A DNA stretch of 64,000 nt from NCBI RefSeq assembly GCF_047238125.1, contig NZ_JBDFMH010000001.1, positions 310,001 to 374,000 on the forward strand, given 5' to 3'. The translations under genes were made by a program, and so were the position numbers. Below the pieces are notes generated by a model, which ran no database searches, had not been told where the DNA came from, and saw nothing but the letters and a program-made list of their open reading frames with translations. Positions within the stretch are counted from its first letter, which is position 1, and each line of letters begins with the position of its first letter. Of this stretch, positions 1-8,549 are shown piece by piece. Source of the stretch: JBDFMH01 sp047238125 (GTDB lineage Bacteria > Pseudomonadota > Alphaproteobacteria > Sphingomonadales > Sphingomonadaceae).

Positions 1-845
1 AGCCCGCCATCGGCGACCGGACGACCGGGGCCGCCATCGGCATCGCGGTTCGATACGGTGCCCGATCCGATGATGCTGCCCGCCACCAGCGAGCGCGTCT
101 TCGCCAGATGCGATATCAGCGTGCCGAAATCGAACGTCATGTCGATCTGCGCCTCGGCCCGGCCGAACGGCTGGCCGTTGAGATCGACCTGCAACGTGCC
201 GTGCAGCTTGCCATCCACCCAGCGATCGCCAAGCGCGGTCGGCGTCACCAGCACCGGCGAGAAGGCGGATGCGGGCTTGGATTGGACGAAGCCGAATCCC
301 TTGGCCAGCTCCGCCGGAATCAGGTTGCGCAGGCTGACATCGTTGGCCAGCCCGACCAGCCGGATCGCGTCCAGCGCCTGCTCACGCGTGGCGCCCTGCG
401 GCACGTCGCCCGTCACCACCACGATCTCGGCCTCGAAATCGCAGCCCCAGGCTTCGTCCGCCAGCGGGATCGGATCGCGCGGGGCCAGGAAGCCGTCGGA
501 TCCGCCCTGATACATCAGCGGATCGGTCCAGAAGCTTTCCGGCATTTCCGCGCCGCGCGCCTTCCGCACCAGCTCGACATGGTTCACATAGGCCGAGCCG
601 TCCGCCCACTGATAGGCGCGCGGCAGCGGCGACGCGGCCTCGCGCTCGTGGAAGCGGCGCATCGGGATCACTTCATGCTGCAGGTCGGTCTGCAGCGCTT
701 CCAGCCGCGGGGCGATGTCGTCCCAGTCGTCGAGAGCGGCCTGGAGCGTCGGCGCGATATGCTGCGCCTCCGCGCACCAGGCGAGATCGTCCGATACCAC
801 GATTAGGCGACCGTCGCGCCCGCCCTTCAGGCTAGCCAGCTTCAT
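1..845 (-). CDS. Fumarylacetoacetate hydrolase (FAH) family protein, C-terminus beyond window
   Basis: The reading frame is open from an ATG at 845 to the left edge, giving about 281 residues without a stop, so only the C-terminus is missing. The translation starts MKLASLKGGRDGRLIVVSDD and carries the FAH-family metal-site motif FEAEIVVV at about residues 137-144, followed by a serine/glycine-rich core (RSLVAGSIIGSGT) near the window edge. FAH-fold enzymes cleave or hydrate acylpyruvates and fumarylacetoacetate using Mg2+ or Ca2+. The long N-terminal part before the catalytic domain is usual for the fumarylacetoacetase-like branch involved in aromatic or tyrosine catabolism. Without its neighbours on the left the substrate cannot be assigned. 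Confidence 0.85.
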   Translation of the reverse strand, partial: MKLASLKGGRDGRLIVVSDDLAWCAEAQHIAPTLQAALDDWDDIAPRLEALQTDLQHEVIPMRRFHEREAASPLPRAYQWADGSAYVNHVELVRKARGAEMPESFWTDPLMYQGGSDGFLAPRDPIPLADEAWGCDFEAEIVVVTGDVPQGATREQALDAIRLVGLANDVSLRNLIPAELAKGFGFVQSKPASAFSPVLVTPTALGDRWVDGKLHGTLQVDLNGQPFGRAEAQIDMTFDFGTLISHLAKTRSLVAGSIIGSGTVSNRDADGGPGRPVADGG

Positions 846-981
846 CTGCGCTCCTCTCCGAAACTTCGTTCGGCAAGGCATAGGCTGGTTGCGGCCAGCG
901 CGCGACAGCAATTGCGCGGAGCGTCCACCGGCTCAGCGTCACCCTGGTCGAGCCCGCGGTGACGGTGGCAGGGTGACCTCG

Positions 982-2865
982 CTACTTAGCCGGGGCGAAC
1001 ACCATCAGCAGGTTGCCGGGCATGTGGTAATAGAGCCCGTAGCCCGAATTCACGATCACATGACCGCGCGCCACGGTCGCGCCCGCGCCGCTCATCGCTC
1101 CGCCATGGCCTTCGATGCCGTTCACGCCCGCCACCGGTTTCGTCGTGTCGACTTCCCAGATCACCTTGCCGCTGTCGGCATCATAGGCGCGGAAGCGGCC
1201 GTCGAGATGACCGGCGAAGACCACGCCGGGGATGGCGGTGATCGCCGCCGAGATGCCAGGATCGCAATGCTCCGCACCCGCGCACTTGTCGTCGGCCATC
1301 GTCCGCCACAGGATCCTGCCCGTCGCCGGGTCGACCGCGTGCAGCCCGGCGCCGCGCTGGGCGGCGTCATAGATGCGCGCATCCTTGGTGTCGGCCATGT
1401 CGTTGATCGGCACGAACAGGCGGCGGCCATCGCTGGCCATGCCGAAATGCACGCCGCCCTGCGTGCCGCCATGGCCCAGCCGGGTCTGCCACAATATCTT
1501 GCCGGTTTCGGGGTCGAGCCCATGCGCCACGCCAGATTTCTGGCCGACCATCAGCACATCGCGCCCGCCCGCCTTCGTCAGGATGGTTGAGGCGGCGACA
1601 TCGAGATCCGGCCCGTTCTCCTTGGGACAAGTGCCGTTGTTGAGCATACAGCCGACATGCCAGGCATCGCCCTTGGTCAGCTGCGTCGTCCACAGCCGCT
1701 TGCCGGTCTTCGCATCGACCGCGAACACCGCATCGCTGTTGCCGTCCGCGGGCGAGGAGTAATTTTCGCCCGATCCGAAATAGATCCGGCCGCGCGCCGC
1801 ATCATAGGTCGGGCTGTTCCACACCGGCGCGCCGGACGGGCCGAGGATGGTGGTGCCGTGCACCGTCTTGCCGTGCGGGCTAGGCGGGTTGGGGATCGTG
1901 TAGCTCTGCCAGCGGATCGCGCCGGTGGCCGGATCGATCGCCGCCACCGATCCGCGGAAGGTGCAGCATTCATAGGCCGGGTCGCCCGGTGCCGCGACCT
2001 CCAGCGATGAAACGGGCACGTAGAGCATGCCTGCCGCCAGCGTCGGCGTTCCGGTAATCGTGGCGTTGGGATGGTCGTCCACCTTGGTGCGCCACAGCGT
2101 CTTGCCGGTCATCGCATCGACCGCATAGGCGCGACCGAGAATGTCGCCGAAATGGAGCCGCTTGGTGGCCGGATCGATCACGATGCCGGTGCGCACCTCA
2201 GCGCCCAGCGCCTGTGTCCAGCGCGCGCAGCCGGTTTCGAGATCGAAGGCATAGAGCGTGCCGTCCTGGCTGCCGGCGAAGATCGTGCCCCAGCCGACCG
2301 CAGGCTGCGATCGCGCGCGCAGCGCGTTGGGGAAGGCGAACGCCCATTTGAGTTTCAGCGCAGGCACCTGCGCCTTCGTCAGCCCGGCGTCGGCGGCCGG
2401 CACGAAGCGGCTGTTATCATGTCCCCACAGCCGGGTGACGGGCGCATCGGCCATGTCGAACCGCTTGCCCGCCGGGCAGGCCGGCGGCGGCGCCGGCGGG
2501 CGATAATCGGCCAGCCGGGTCCGCGCCAGATATTCGGCCACCTGATCCTGCTGGTCCTTGCTCAGATGCGCGGCCTGCTGGGTCATGATGCCGCCGCGCA
2601 TCGCCGCCAGCACCGCGGTCGGCGTCAGCATTTCGAGGAAGGTCCGGCTCGGTGCCTTGGCGACACCGGTTTCGTGGCAGGCGGCGCAATTCTCGGCGAA
2701 CAGCGCCTTGCCGGGATGCTTGTCGGCGTCGAACCCGCCCTTGCGGCTTTGCAGTTCGTCGGTCGATCGAATCCGCTCAGCGATCGGCGCGCCGGTCAGC
2801 GATGCCGATCCCGCCAGCGCGGCCACCAGAGCCGCCGCCCCAAGCACCCAACTCGATCGCCCCAT
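982..2865 (-). CDS. Quinohaemoprotein: cytochrome c plus PQQ beta-propeller dehydrogenase (polyvinyl-alcohol-dehydrogenase-like)
   Basis: A 627-residue exported protein. It starts with a signal peptide (MGRSSWVLGAAALVAALAGS), has a haem-c attachment motif CAACH at residues 60-64, and continues as a PQQ-type beta-propeller with repeated blades (for example TGKTLW, TGKRLW, TGKILW, TGRILW). A vicinal Cys-Cys pair (ECCTF, about residue 299) resembles the disulfide ring under PQQ in quinoprotein alcohol dehydrogenases. The N-terminal cytochrome followed by the propeller matches the order known for polyvinyl alcohol dehydrogenases of sphingomonads, whereas most quinohaemoprotein alcohol dehydrogenases carry the cytochrome at the C-terminus. 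Expected role: periplasmic alcohol oxidation passing electrons to the respiratory chain. The actual substrate is not deducible, and no PVA hydrolase gene lies beside it in the window. Confidence 0.88.
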   Translation of the reverse strand: MGRSSWVLGAAALVAALAGSASLTGAPIAERIRSTDELQSRKGGFDADKHPGKALFAENCAACHETGVAKAPSRTFLEMLTPTAVLAAMRGGIMTQQAAHLSKDQQDQVAEYLARTRLADYRPPAPPPACPAGKRFDMADAPVTRLWGHDNSRFVPAADAGLTKAQVPALKLKWAFAFPNALRARSQPAVGWGTIFAGSQDGTLYAFDLETGCARWTQALGAEVRTGIVIDPATKRLHFGDILGRAYAVDAMTGKTLWRTKVDDHPNATITGTPTLAAGMLYVPVSSLEVAAPGDPAYECCTFRGSVAAIDPATGAIRWQSYTIPNPPSPHGKTVHGTTILGPSGAPVWNSPTYDAARGRIYFGSGENYSSPADGNSDAVFAVDAKTGKRLWTTQLTKGDAWHVGCMLNNGTCPKENGPDLDVAASTILTKAGGRDVLMVGQKSGVAHGLDPETGKILWQTRLGHGGTQGGVHFGMASDGRRLFVPINDMADTKDARIYDAAQRGAGLHAVDPATGRILWRTMADDKCAGAEHCDPGISAAITAIPGVVFAGHLDGRFRAYDADSGKVIWEVDTTKPVAGVNGIEGHGGAMSGAGATVARGHVIVNSGYGLYYHMPGNLLMVFAPAK

Positions 2866-2955
2866 CGCACCCGCTCCGCCGTTGCCGCCCGGTGATCCAG
2901 GTCAGCCGCGGCGATGCCCAAGCGCGCGCGAAAAATCAATCATGCCTGCATGTTT

Positions 2956-4158
2956 TCAGCGGATCGACGATGGCGCCTCGGCATGGTTGCCGTCGTCGTC
3001 CACCGCAGTGATCTTCTGCACGTCGGGATAAGGCAGCACCAGCGAACCATCTGGCGCGGCGGTATAGTTGGTCGTGGTGGGATAGGCGAAGGCGATGCCC
3101 GCTTCGTTGAAATCCTTCAGGATCGACAGCGCCACGCTGCTGCGCGCATCGAAGACCTCGTCGTAATTCTCCGAATGCACGTCGAACTGCAGCTCGAAAT
3201 CGAGGCTCGATGCGCCAAAGCTGGTCATGCCGCAGCGAACGACGGTGCACTTGTCGTGACTCTCCACGATCGCACGCACCCGCGCCGGGATGCCCTGCAG
3301 CGTCTCGACCGGCGTCTCATAGGTCACGCCCAGCACCATCACGATCCGGCGCCGCGCCAGCCGCGCCATGTTGTGCAGTTCCTTGTTCAGCAGGTTGGTG
3401 TTCGAGATCACCACTTCCTCGCCGGTCAGCGCGCGCACCCGCGTCGTCTTCAGCCCGATCGCCTCCACGCTGCCCGATGTCTGGTCCCACCGGATCGAAT
3501 CGCCCTTGCGGAACGGCTTGTCGAAGATGATCGATAGCGCCGAGAACAGATCGTCGAAGATGCCCTTGGCGGCCAGGCCGATGGCGATGCCGCCGATGCC
3601 CAGACCCGCGACCAGCCCGGTCACGTTCACGCCCAGATTGTCCAGGATCATCAGCGTGGCGATCGCGAACAGCACCACCGTCACCAGCAGCCGGATGATG
3701 CCGAGCGCCGACCCGAGCGTGCCATGTTCGACATCGCCACCGGCGCGGTGCTCGACCGCCCCCAGGATCGCCTCGCGCGCCCACAGCGCGCCCTGAATGG
3801 CGGCGGCCACCGTGAAAAGGAACGTCACCGTCTGCGCCACCGCGGCGGGCGGCTGGGCGTATCCGTCGACCAGCTTGGCGGCCAGCGCGATCATGAACCA
3901 GACCCGCGTCTGGCCGATCACGCGCGCCACCACCACGCGCCAGTTGGCGGCGGTCATCTCCTCGCGCGCCAGCTTCATGCCGAGCGACTTGGCGAAGCCG
4001 AGGATCGCGACGATCACGAACGCGATGGCGATGGCGATGGCGATCTGCAGCCAGTGGCTGGTCAGCCAGGCGATGCCGTCTCGGGTGGCAAGCGTCGCGT
4101 CATTCGCGATCTGATCGACGGAAAAGGGCGGTGCTGCGGGGGATGTCGTGTTGCTCAT
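2956..4158 (-). CDS. MscS-family mechanosensitive ion channel
   Basis: A 400-residue inner-membrane protein. Hydrophobic segments lie at about residues 36-56, 80-97, 108-125 and 155-175. They are followed by the glycine/alanine-rich pore helix (GLGIGGIAIGLAAKG, about 185-199) and the entry into the beta domain (FDKPFRKGD, about 212-220). The downstream pattern LKTTRVRALTGEEVVISN matches the MscS cytoplasmic vestibule. The family releases small osmolytes when membrane tension rises. The gene ends about 90 bp upstream of the quinoprotein start and begins 6 bp after the topoisomerase stop, so it may be read with the topoisomerase. Confidence 0.93.
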   Translation of the reverse strand: MSNTTSPAAPPFSVDQIANDATLATRDGIAWLTSHWLQIAIAIAIAFVIVAILGFAKSLGMKLAREEMTAANWRVVVARVIGQTRVWFMIALAAKLVDGYAQPPAAVAQTVTFLFTVAAAIQGALWAREAILGAVEHRAGGDVEHGTLGSALGIIRLLVTVVLFAIATLMILDNLGVNVTGLVAGLGIGGIAIGLAAKGIFDDLFSALSIIFDKPFRKGDSIRWDQTSGSVEAIGLKTTRVRALTGEEVVISNTNLLNKELHNMARLARRRIVMVLGVTYETPVETLQGIPARVRAIVESHDKCTVVRCGMTSFGASSLDFELQFDVHSENYDEVFDARSSVALSILKDFNEAGIAFAYPTTTNYTAAPDGSLVLPYPDVQKITAVDDDGNHAEAPSSIR

Positions 4159-4164
4159 TAGCTG

Positions 4165-5166
4165 TCAGGCGGCCTTCTTGGCCGCAGTATCTCCGATCGT
4201 TTCAAGGAAGGCGACGAGGCCGCGTTCGGCCGGCTGCAGATAGCGCGTGGCGCGCGGCAGCTTCAACCCGGCCATGCTCTCGCCCGATTTGGCGATCTCG
4301 ATCAAAGCGGGGTGGACATAGGATTTGCGCGCGATCGCCGGCGTGTTGCCCAGCGCTTCCGCCACCGGCTCGAGCATGCCCTTGACCGAGCAGGGCTTGT
4401 CTCCCGATTCGATCAGCGTGCGGAACGCGATCACGCTGGCGCCCCAGGTGCGGAAATGCTTGGCGGTGAAATCGCCGCCGGTGGCATCGCGGATATAGGC
4501 GTTCACGTCCGCCGATCCGATCGGGTGCGCGGTGCCGTCGTCATCAAGATATTGGAACAGGTGCTGCCCGGGCAGATCCTGGCAGCGCCGCGCCATCCGG
4601 CTCAGCCGGCCGTCCTCGATCGTCAGCCGCTGCACCTTGCCCGACTTGCCCTTATATTCCAGCTTTAGCCGGCTGCCCGAAACCTGCGCATGGCGCGCGC
4701 GCAACGTGGTCGCGCCGAAACTCTTGTTGGCTTTGGCATAGCCCTCGTTGCCGACGCGCACCTTGCCCAGATCCAGCAGCCGCACGATCGCGGCCACCAC
4801 CGTGTCGAACGCCAGCTTGCGCCCTGCCAGATCGCTTTCGACGCGCGCGCGCAGCAGCGGCAGCGCCAGCCCGAATGCGGCGCAGCGATCATATTTGGCC
4901 GCTTCCTGCTGCTCGCGGAAACCGGTGTGATAGCGATATTGCTTCCGGCCCTTCTCGTCATAGCCGATCGCCTGGATATGCCCGTCCGGCGAGGGGCAGA
5001 ACCACGCATCGCGATAGGCCGGCGGCAGGCCGATCGCGTTCAGCCGATCGATCTCCTCACGATCCTTGATGCGCTCGTCCTTGGCGTCGAAATAGGCCCA
5101 TTTGCCGCGCAGCTTGCGACGGGTGATGCCGGGCAGATCATCGTCGACATAGGTGATGGCAGGCAT
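4165..5166 (-). CDS. DNA topoisomerase IB (poxvirus-type)
   Basis: A 333-residue protein from the ATG at 5166 (MPAITYVDDDLPGITRRKLR). Longer upstream frames exist, but family members begin with this short N-terminal domain. The catalytic C-terminal domain contains FRTWGASVIAF and the active-site tyrosine in KSYVHP at about residue 283. These enzymes relax supercoils by making a 3'-phosphotyrosyl nick. The length agrees with bacterial topoisomerase IB. The gene is divergent from the PfpI-like gene at 5283, with about 116 bp between the two starts that should hold both promoters. MscS lies 6 bp downstream on the same strand. Confidence 0.93.
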   Translation of the reverse strand: MPAITYVDDDLPGITRRKLRGKWAYFDAKDERIKDREEIDRLNAIGLPPAYRDAWFCPSPDGHIQAIGYDEKGRKQYRYHTGFREQQEAAKYDRCAAFGLALPLLRARVESDLAGRKLAFDTVVAAIVRLLDLGKVRVGNEGYAKANKSFGATTLRARHAQVSGSRLKLEYKGKSGKVQRLTIEDGRLSRMARRCQDLPGQHLFQYLDDDGTAHPIGSADVNAYIRDATGGDFTAKHFRTWGASVIAFRTLIESGDKPCSVKGMLEPVAEALGNTPAIARKSYVHPALIEIAKSGESMAGLKLPRATRYLQPAERGLVAFLETIGDTAAKKAA

Positions 5167-5282
5167 GGCGAGGCTCCGATCGGGATGGCGGAGGAACGGC
5201 ACGCTTTGCGGGATTGTTCCGGAACAGCCCGGTGCGGCCAGCGGTTGAGAAGCCCGAACCCCCCGACTGACGGAGACCCGCA

Positions 5283-5837
5283 ATGCCTGCCATCGCAGAC
5301 GCCAAGATCCTGATTATCGCCACCGACGGCTTCGAACAGTCCGAACTGTTCGGCCCGCTCGAAAAGCTGCGCGAGGCCGGCGCAACCGTACACCTCGCAT
5401 CTGACAAGACCGATCCCATCCAGGGCATGGAGCATGACCAGAAGGGTCGCACCATCACGCCCGATCTGCTGCTCGGCGATGTCGATCCGGAGGACTATCA
5501 TGCGCTCGTCATCCCCGGCGGCGTCGCCAACCCGGACAAGCTGCGCACGATCGACGAGGCGATCGAGATCGTCCGCGCGTTCGACGAGGACGATAAGCCG
5601 ATTGCCGCGATCTGCCACGGCCCCTGGCTGCTGGTCGAAGCCGATATCGTCGAGGATCGCACCGTCACCAGCTGGCCTTCGATCCGCACCGATCTCGCCA
5701 ATGCCGGCGCCGATGTGGTGGACGAGGAAGTGTGCGTCGACGGCAATCTGATCACCAGCCGCAAGCCGGATGACGTGCCCGCATTCTCGCAGAAGATCAT
5801 CGAACTGGTCGAGGCGATGGATCACGCCGAGGCCTGA
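5283..5837 (+). CDS. DJ-1/PfpI family protein (YhbO-like)
   Basis: A 184-residue single-domain protein. The nucleophile elbow AAICHGPWLL places the reactive Cys at residue 111 next to His112, and Glu18 (GFEQSE) is the usual acidic partner. The fold is that of class I glutamine-amidotransferase-like proteins; relatives such as YhbO and PfpI have been described as stress-protective glyoxalase/deglycase-type or protease-like enzymes. The C-terminal region (VVDEEVCVDGNLITSRKPDD) is typical of the family. It stands alone on its strand, divergent from topoisomerase IB, and a dispersed inverted repeat follows it. The exact biochemical activity remains debated for the family. Confidence 0.92.
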   Translation: MPAIADAKILIIATDGFEQSELFGPLEKLREAGATVHLASDKTDPIQGMEHDQKGRTITPDLLLGDVDPEDYHALVIPGGVANPDKLRTIDEAIEIVRAFDEDDKPIAAICHGPWLLVEADIVEDRTVTSWPSIRTDLANAGADVVDEEVCVDGNLITSRKPDDVPAFSQKIIELVEAMDHAEA

Positions 5838-5846
5838 CCTCTCTAT

Positions 5847-5933
5847 CCGTCGCTCCTGCGCAGGCAGGAGCCCATGGCTCGCTCGCGTGGCACATCGGCC
5901 AGCCATGGGCCCCTGCCTTCGAAGGGGCGACGG
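5847..5933. repeat. Paired inverted repeat (REP/REPIN-like)
   Basis: Two arms of about 33 bases face each other. 5847-5880 begins CCGTCGCTCCTGCGCAGGC and 5900-5933 is its near reverse complement, beginning AGCCATGGGCCCCTGCC; both end in the palindromic core CCATGGCT. A related pair lies at 23240-23384. It fills the gap between the PfpI-like gene and xseA. Paired short palindromes of this kind are typical of REPIN-type dispersed elements. It could also act as a transcription terminator, but there is no T-run. Confidence 0.7.
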
Positions 5934-5992
5934 TTATTCCTTCAACGCGCAACCCGCGTGACGAAACAGGTCCCGCGCCCTATCCTGTCCGC

Positions 5993-7414
5993 ATGTCCGA
6001 CACAGTCGATCTCATCGCCGCCGACCCGCCCGGGGCCAACGACGCGGCGCTCAGCGTCTCCGAACTGTCGGGTGCGCTGAAGCGCTCGGTCGAGGATGCG
6101 TTCGGCCATGTTCGCGTGCGGGGCGAGGTGTCCGGTTTCAAGCGCCATGCCTCCGGCCATTGCTATCTCACGCTGAAGGATGATCGCGCCTGCATCGATG
6201 GCGTGATATGGAAGGGGCAGGCGGCCGCCATGCGCTTCCGCCCCGAAGACGGGATCGAGGTGATCGCGACCGGTCGGCTGACCACCTATCCCGGCCGATC
6301 CAAATACCAGATCGTGATCGATCGCCTCGAACTGGCCGGCGCCGGTGCGCTCATGGCGCTGCTTGACCAGCGTCGCCGCGCGCTGGCGGCGGAAGGGTTG
6401 TTCGACGAAACCGCCAAGCGCACGTTGCCGGCATTACCGCGGGTGATCGGCGTGGTCACGTCGCCCACCGGCGCGGTGATCCGCGACATCCTTCACCGGC
6501 TGGCCGATCGGTTCCCCAGCCATGTGCTGGTGTGGCCGGTGGCGGTGCAGGGGGAGGGGGCGGCCGCTCAGGTCGCCGCCGCGGTGCGAGGCTTCGGCGC
6601 ACTGCCGATGGGCAGCGCTATTCCCCGGCCCGATCTGCTGATCGTGGCGCGCGGCGGCGGATCGATCGAGGATCTGTGGGCTTTCAACGAAGAAGCGGTC
6701 GTCCGCGCGGTCGCCGAATCGCCGATCCCGGTTATCTCCGCGGTCGGGCATGAGACCGATACCACTTTGTGCGATTTCGCCGCCGACCGCCGCGCGCCGA
6801 CGCCGACCGCTGCGGCCGAGATGGCGGTGCCGGTCCGCGCGCAGCTGGCCGAACGCGTGACCGAACTTGGGCTCCGCTCGGGCCGCTGCGTACGTCGCTA
6901 TCAGGAGCGGGCCGGCGAACGGCTGGAAGCCGTCGCGCGTCGTCTGCCTGCGCCCGAATCTCTGCTCGGCCCGCAGACCCAACGGGTCGACGATGCCGGC
7001 GCACGGCTGCCGCGCGGGCTGGAACGGCGGCTGGCCCTGGCATCGGCCCAGTTGGCGCGCACCAGCGGTGCACTGCGCCCGGCGCTGATCGAACAGCGGA
7101 TCGCGCGGGCCGCCGATCGCCTGCAGGGTCTGCGCTTCTCGCGCGCCGCGCTCGATCGGCGTCTGGCGGAGGATGGCCGCCGGCTCGCGCAGCTCGGCCG
7201 GCTGCTGGGCCAGCTCGATCCCGATGCGCCCCTTGGCCGCGGCTATGTGAAGGTGGAGCGTCGCGACGGCGCGGTGCTGACCAGCGCCGCCGAGGCGCGC
7301 GCCGCCGGCCTGCTGACGCTGAAGTTCGCCGATGGCGCAGTCGCCGCGAAGGTTGAGAAGCCCGAAGGCCCGGCCTATCACAGGTCCAAGCCCGAACAGC
7401 CCAGCCTGTTCTGA
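5993..7414 (+). CDS. xseA: Exodeoxyribonuclease VII large subunit
   Basis: A 473-residue protein with the family architecture: an N-terminal OB-fold nucleic-acid-binding domain (VRVRGEVSGFKRHASGHCYL, about residues 40-60), the catalytic core with VTSPTGAVIRDI (about 155-166) and the IVARGGGSIEDLWAFNEE motif, then ISAVGHETDTTLCDFAADRR. A long helical region follows, and GRGYVKVERRDG near the C-terminus is also a family hallmark. Together with the XseB subunit it degrades single-stranded DNA into oligonucleotides. xseB is not adjacent here. The small DUF2093 gene starts 16 bp downstream on the same strand. Confidence 0.97.
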   Translation: MSDTVDLIAADPPGANDAALSVSELSGALKRSVEDAFGHVRVRGEVSGFKRHASGHCYLTLKDDRACIDGVIWKGQAAAMRFRPEDGIEVIATGRLTTYPGRSKYQIVIDRLELAGAGALMALLDQRRRALAAEGLFDETAKRTLPALPRVIGVVTSPTGAVIRDILHRLADRFPSHVLVWPVAVQGEGAAAQVAAAVRGFGALPMGSAIPRPDLLIVARGGGSIEDLWAFNEEAVVRAVAESPIPVISAVGHETDTTLCDFAADRRAPTPTAAAEMAVPVRAQLAERVTELGLRSGRCVRRYQERAGERLEAVARRLPAPESLLGPQTQRVDDAGARLPRGLERRLALASAQLARTSGALRPALIEQRIARAADRLQGLRFSRAALDRRLAEDGRRLAQLGRLLGQLDPDAPLGRGYVKVERRDGAVLTSAAEARAAGLLTLKFADGAVAAKVEKPEGPAYHRSKPEQPSLF

Positions 7415-7430
7415 TCGGAGCCTTTTGACG

Positions 7431-7637
7431 ATGCTGATGTCCCCAGGCGGTCGCCCCGCGCGCCTTCATTACATGCCCAACGGCTTCCGCATGCTGGTGG
7501 CCGGCGATCATGTCGTCTGCGCGGTGTCCGGCGAGAAGATCGCGCTCGACAATCTGCGCTACTGGAGCGTCTCGCGCCAGCAGCCCTACGCCAGCGCCAC
7601 GCTCGCCGCCCAGGCCGGGTTGGAGCAGGACAGCTGA
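7431..7637 (+). CDS. DUF2093 domain-containing small protein
   Basis: A 68-residue protein from the ATG at 7431 (an alternative ATG lies two codons later). The sequence includes RLHYMPNGFRMLVAGDHVVC and LDNLRYWSVSRQQPYAS, which match the conserved short DUF2093 family of alphaproteobacteria. The function is unknown. It lies 16 bp after xseA and its stop (7635-7637) overlaps the probable start of the M23 peptidase, so the three genes appear to form one transcript. Confidence 0.85.
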   Translation: MLMSPGGRPARLHYMPNGFRMLVAGDHVVCAVSGEKIALDNLRYWSVSRQQPYASATLAAQAGLEQDS

Positions 7638-8533
7638 AGCCAGCGGTTCGCGTAACGGCCGTTGCAGGGACGCTGGTGGGTGCGCTCTGCGTGCCATTGG
7701 CCCCGCCGGTCCTTGTCAACGCTGCACAGCCCGTCGCCGATGCGCTGCCAACGCTCGCGCTGGTCCCGCCGGCCGAGCGATCCTGGCAGCTGAGCGGCGC
7801 GCGCGAACAGGGCGGGGTGATGCTCGGCAGCGTGCCGCGCGGCGCGACCACGCTGGCCCTCGACGGCATACCCATCCCGATCGCACCCGACGGCCGCTTC
7901 CTGATCGCGTTCGATCGCGATGCGCCGCCGCAGGCCTGGCTCGAGGCGCGCGCCGCCGATGGTCGCCGCTGGCCGCTGACTCTTTCGATCGCGCCGCGCG
8001 CCTGGCAGATACAATCGCTGCCGACGCTGCCCAAGGTCCCTGTGCCCAGCGCCGATTTCCAGCGCCGCCGGCCCGAGGAACTGCGCCGCATCGCGTCCGC
8101 GCGCGCCACCTCCGCCGCTGTCGAGGGCTGGCGGCAAGGCTTCCTTTGGCCCGTGCGCGGCGCGATCACCGGCCGGTTCGGATCGCAGCGCATCTATGCG
8201 GGCGAGCCGGGCGCCTATCATTCCGGCGTCGATGTCGCGCGGCCGACCGGCACCCCCGTCGCCGCGCCGGCCGATGGCATCGTTGTGCTGGCCGCCACCG
8301 CCCCGTTCACGCTAGAAGGCCATCTGCTGATGATCGATCACGGCATGGGGTTGAATTCGGCGTTCCTGCACCTGTCGCGGATCGACGTGGCGGAGGGGCA
8401 GGCGGTACGCCGCGGCCAGATCATCGGCGCGGTGGGGATGACGGGCCGTGCCACCGGTCCGCACCTCCACTGGGGGATGAAGTGGCGCGATCGCCGCATC
8501 GATCCGCTGCTGCTGGCCGGGCCGATGCCGTAG
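7634..8533 (+). CDS. M23 family metallopeptidase (LytM-type), probable non-AUG start
   Basis: Secreted endopeptidase. The C-terminal LytM domain carries the zinc-site motifs YHSGVDVARP and HLHWG in a region that also contains RATGPHLHWGMKWRDRRIDP. Such enzymes cut peptidoglycan cross-bridges or act as divisome activators when degenerate; here the H-x3-D and HxH ligands are present. The first AUG-like codon giving an ORF is GTG at 7676, but that would cut the signal peptide. Reading in frame from CTG at 7634 gives KPAVRVTAVAGTLVGALCV, a normal signal sequence, with GGAGCAGGA 4-12 bases upstream. I therefore favour 7634 (299 aa), overlapping the DUF2093 stop as CTGA; from the GTG it is 285 aa. 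Confidence 0.82.
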   Translation: MKPAVRVTAVAGTLVGALCVPLAPPVLVNAAQPVADALPTLALVPPAERSWQLSGAREQGGVMLGSVPRGATTLALDGIPIPIAPDGRFLIAFDRDAPPQAWLEARAADGRRWPLTLSIAPRAWQIQSLPTLPKVPVPSADFQRRRPEELRRIASARATSAAVEGWRQGFLWPVRGAITGRFGSQRIYAGEPGAYHSGVDVARPTGTPVAAPADGIVVLAATAPFTLEGHLLMIDHGMGLNSAFLHLSRIDVAEGQAVRRGQIIGAVGMTGRATGPHLHWGMKWRDRRIDPLLLAGPMP

Positions 8534-8549
8534 CCGCCGGCCTACCAGC

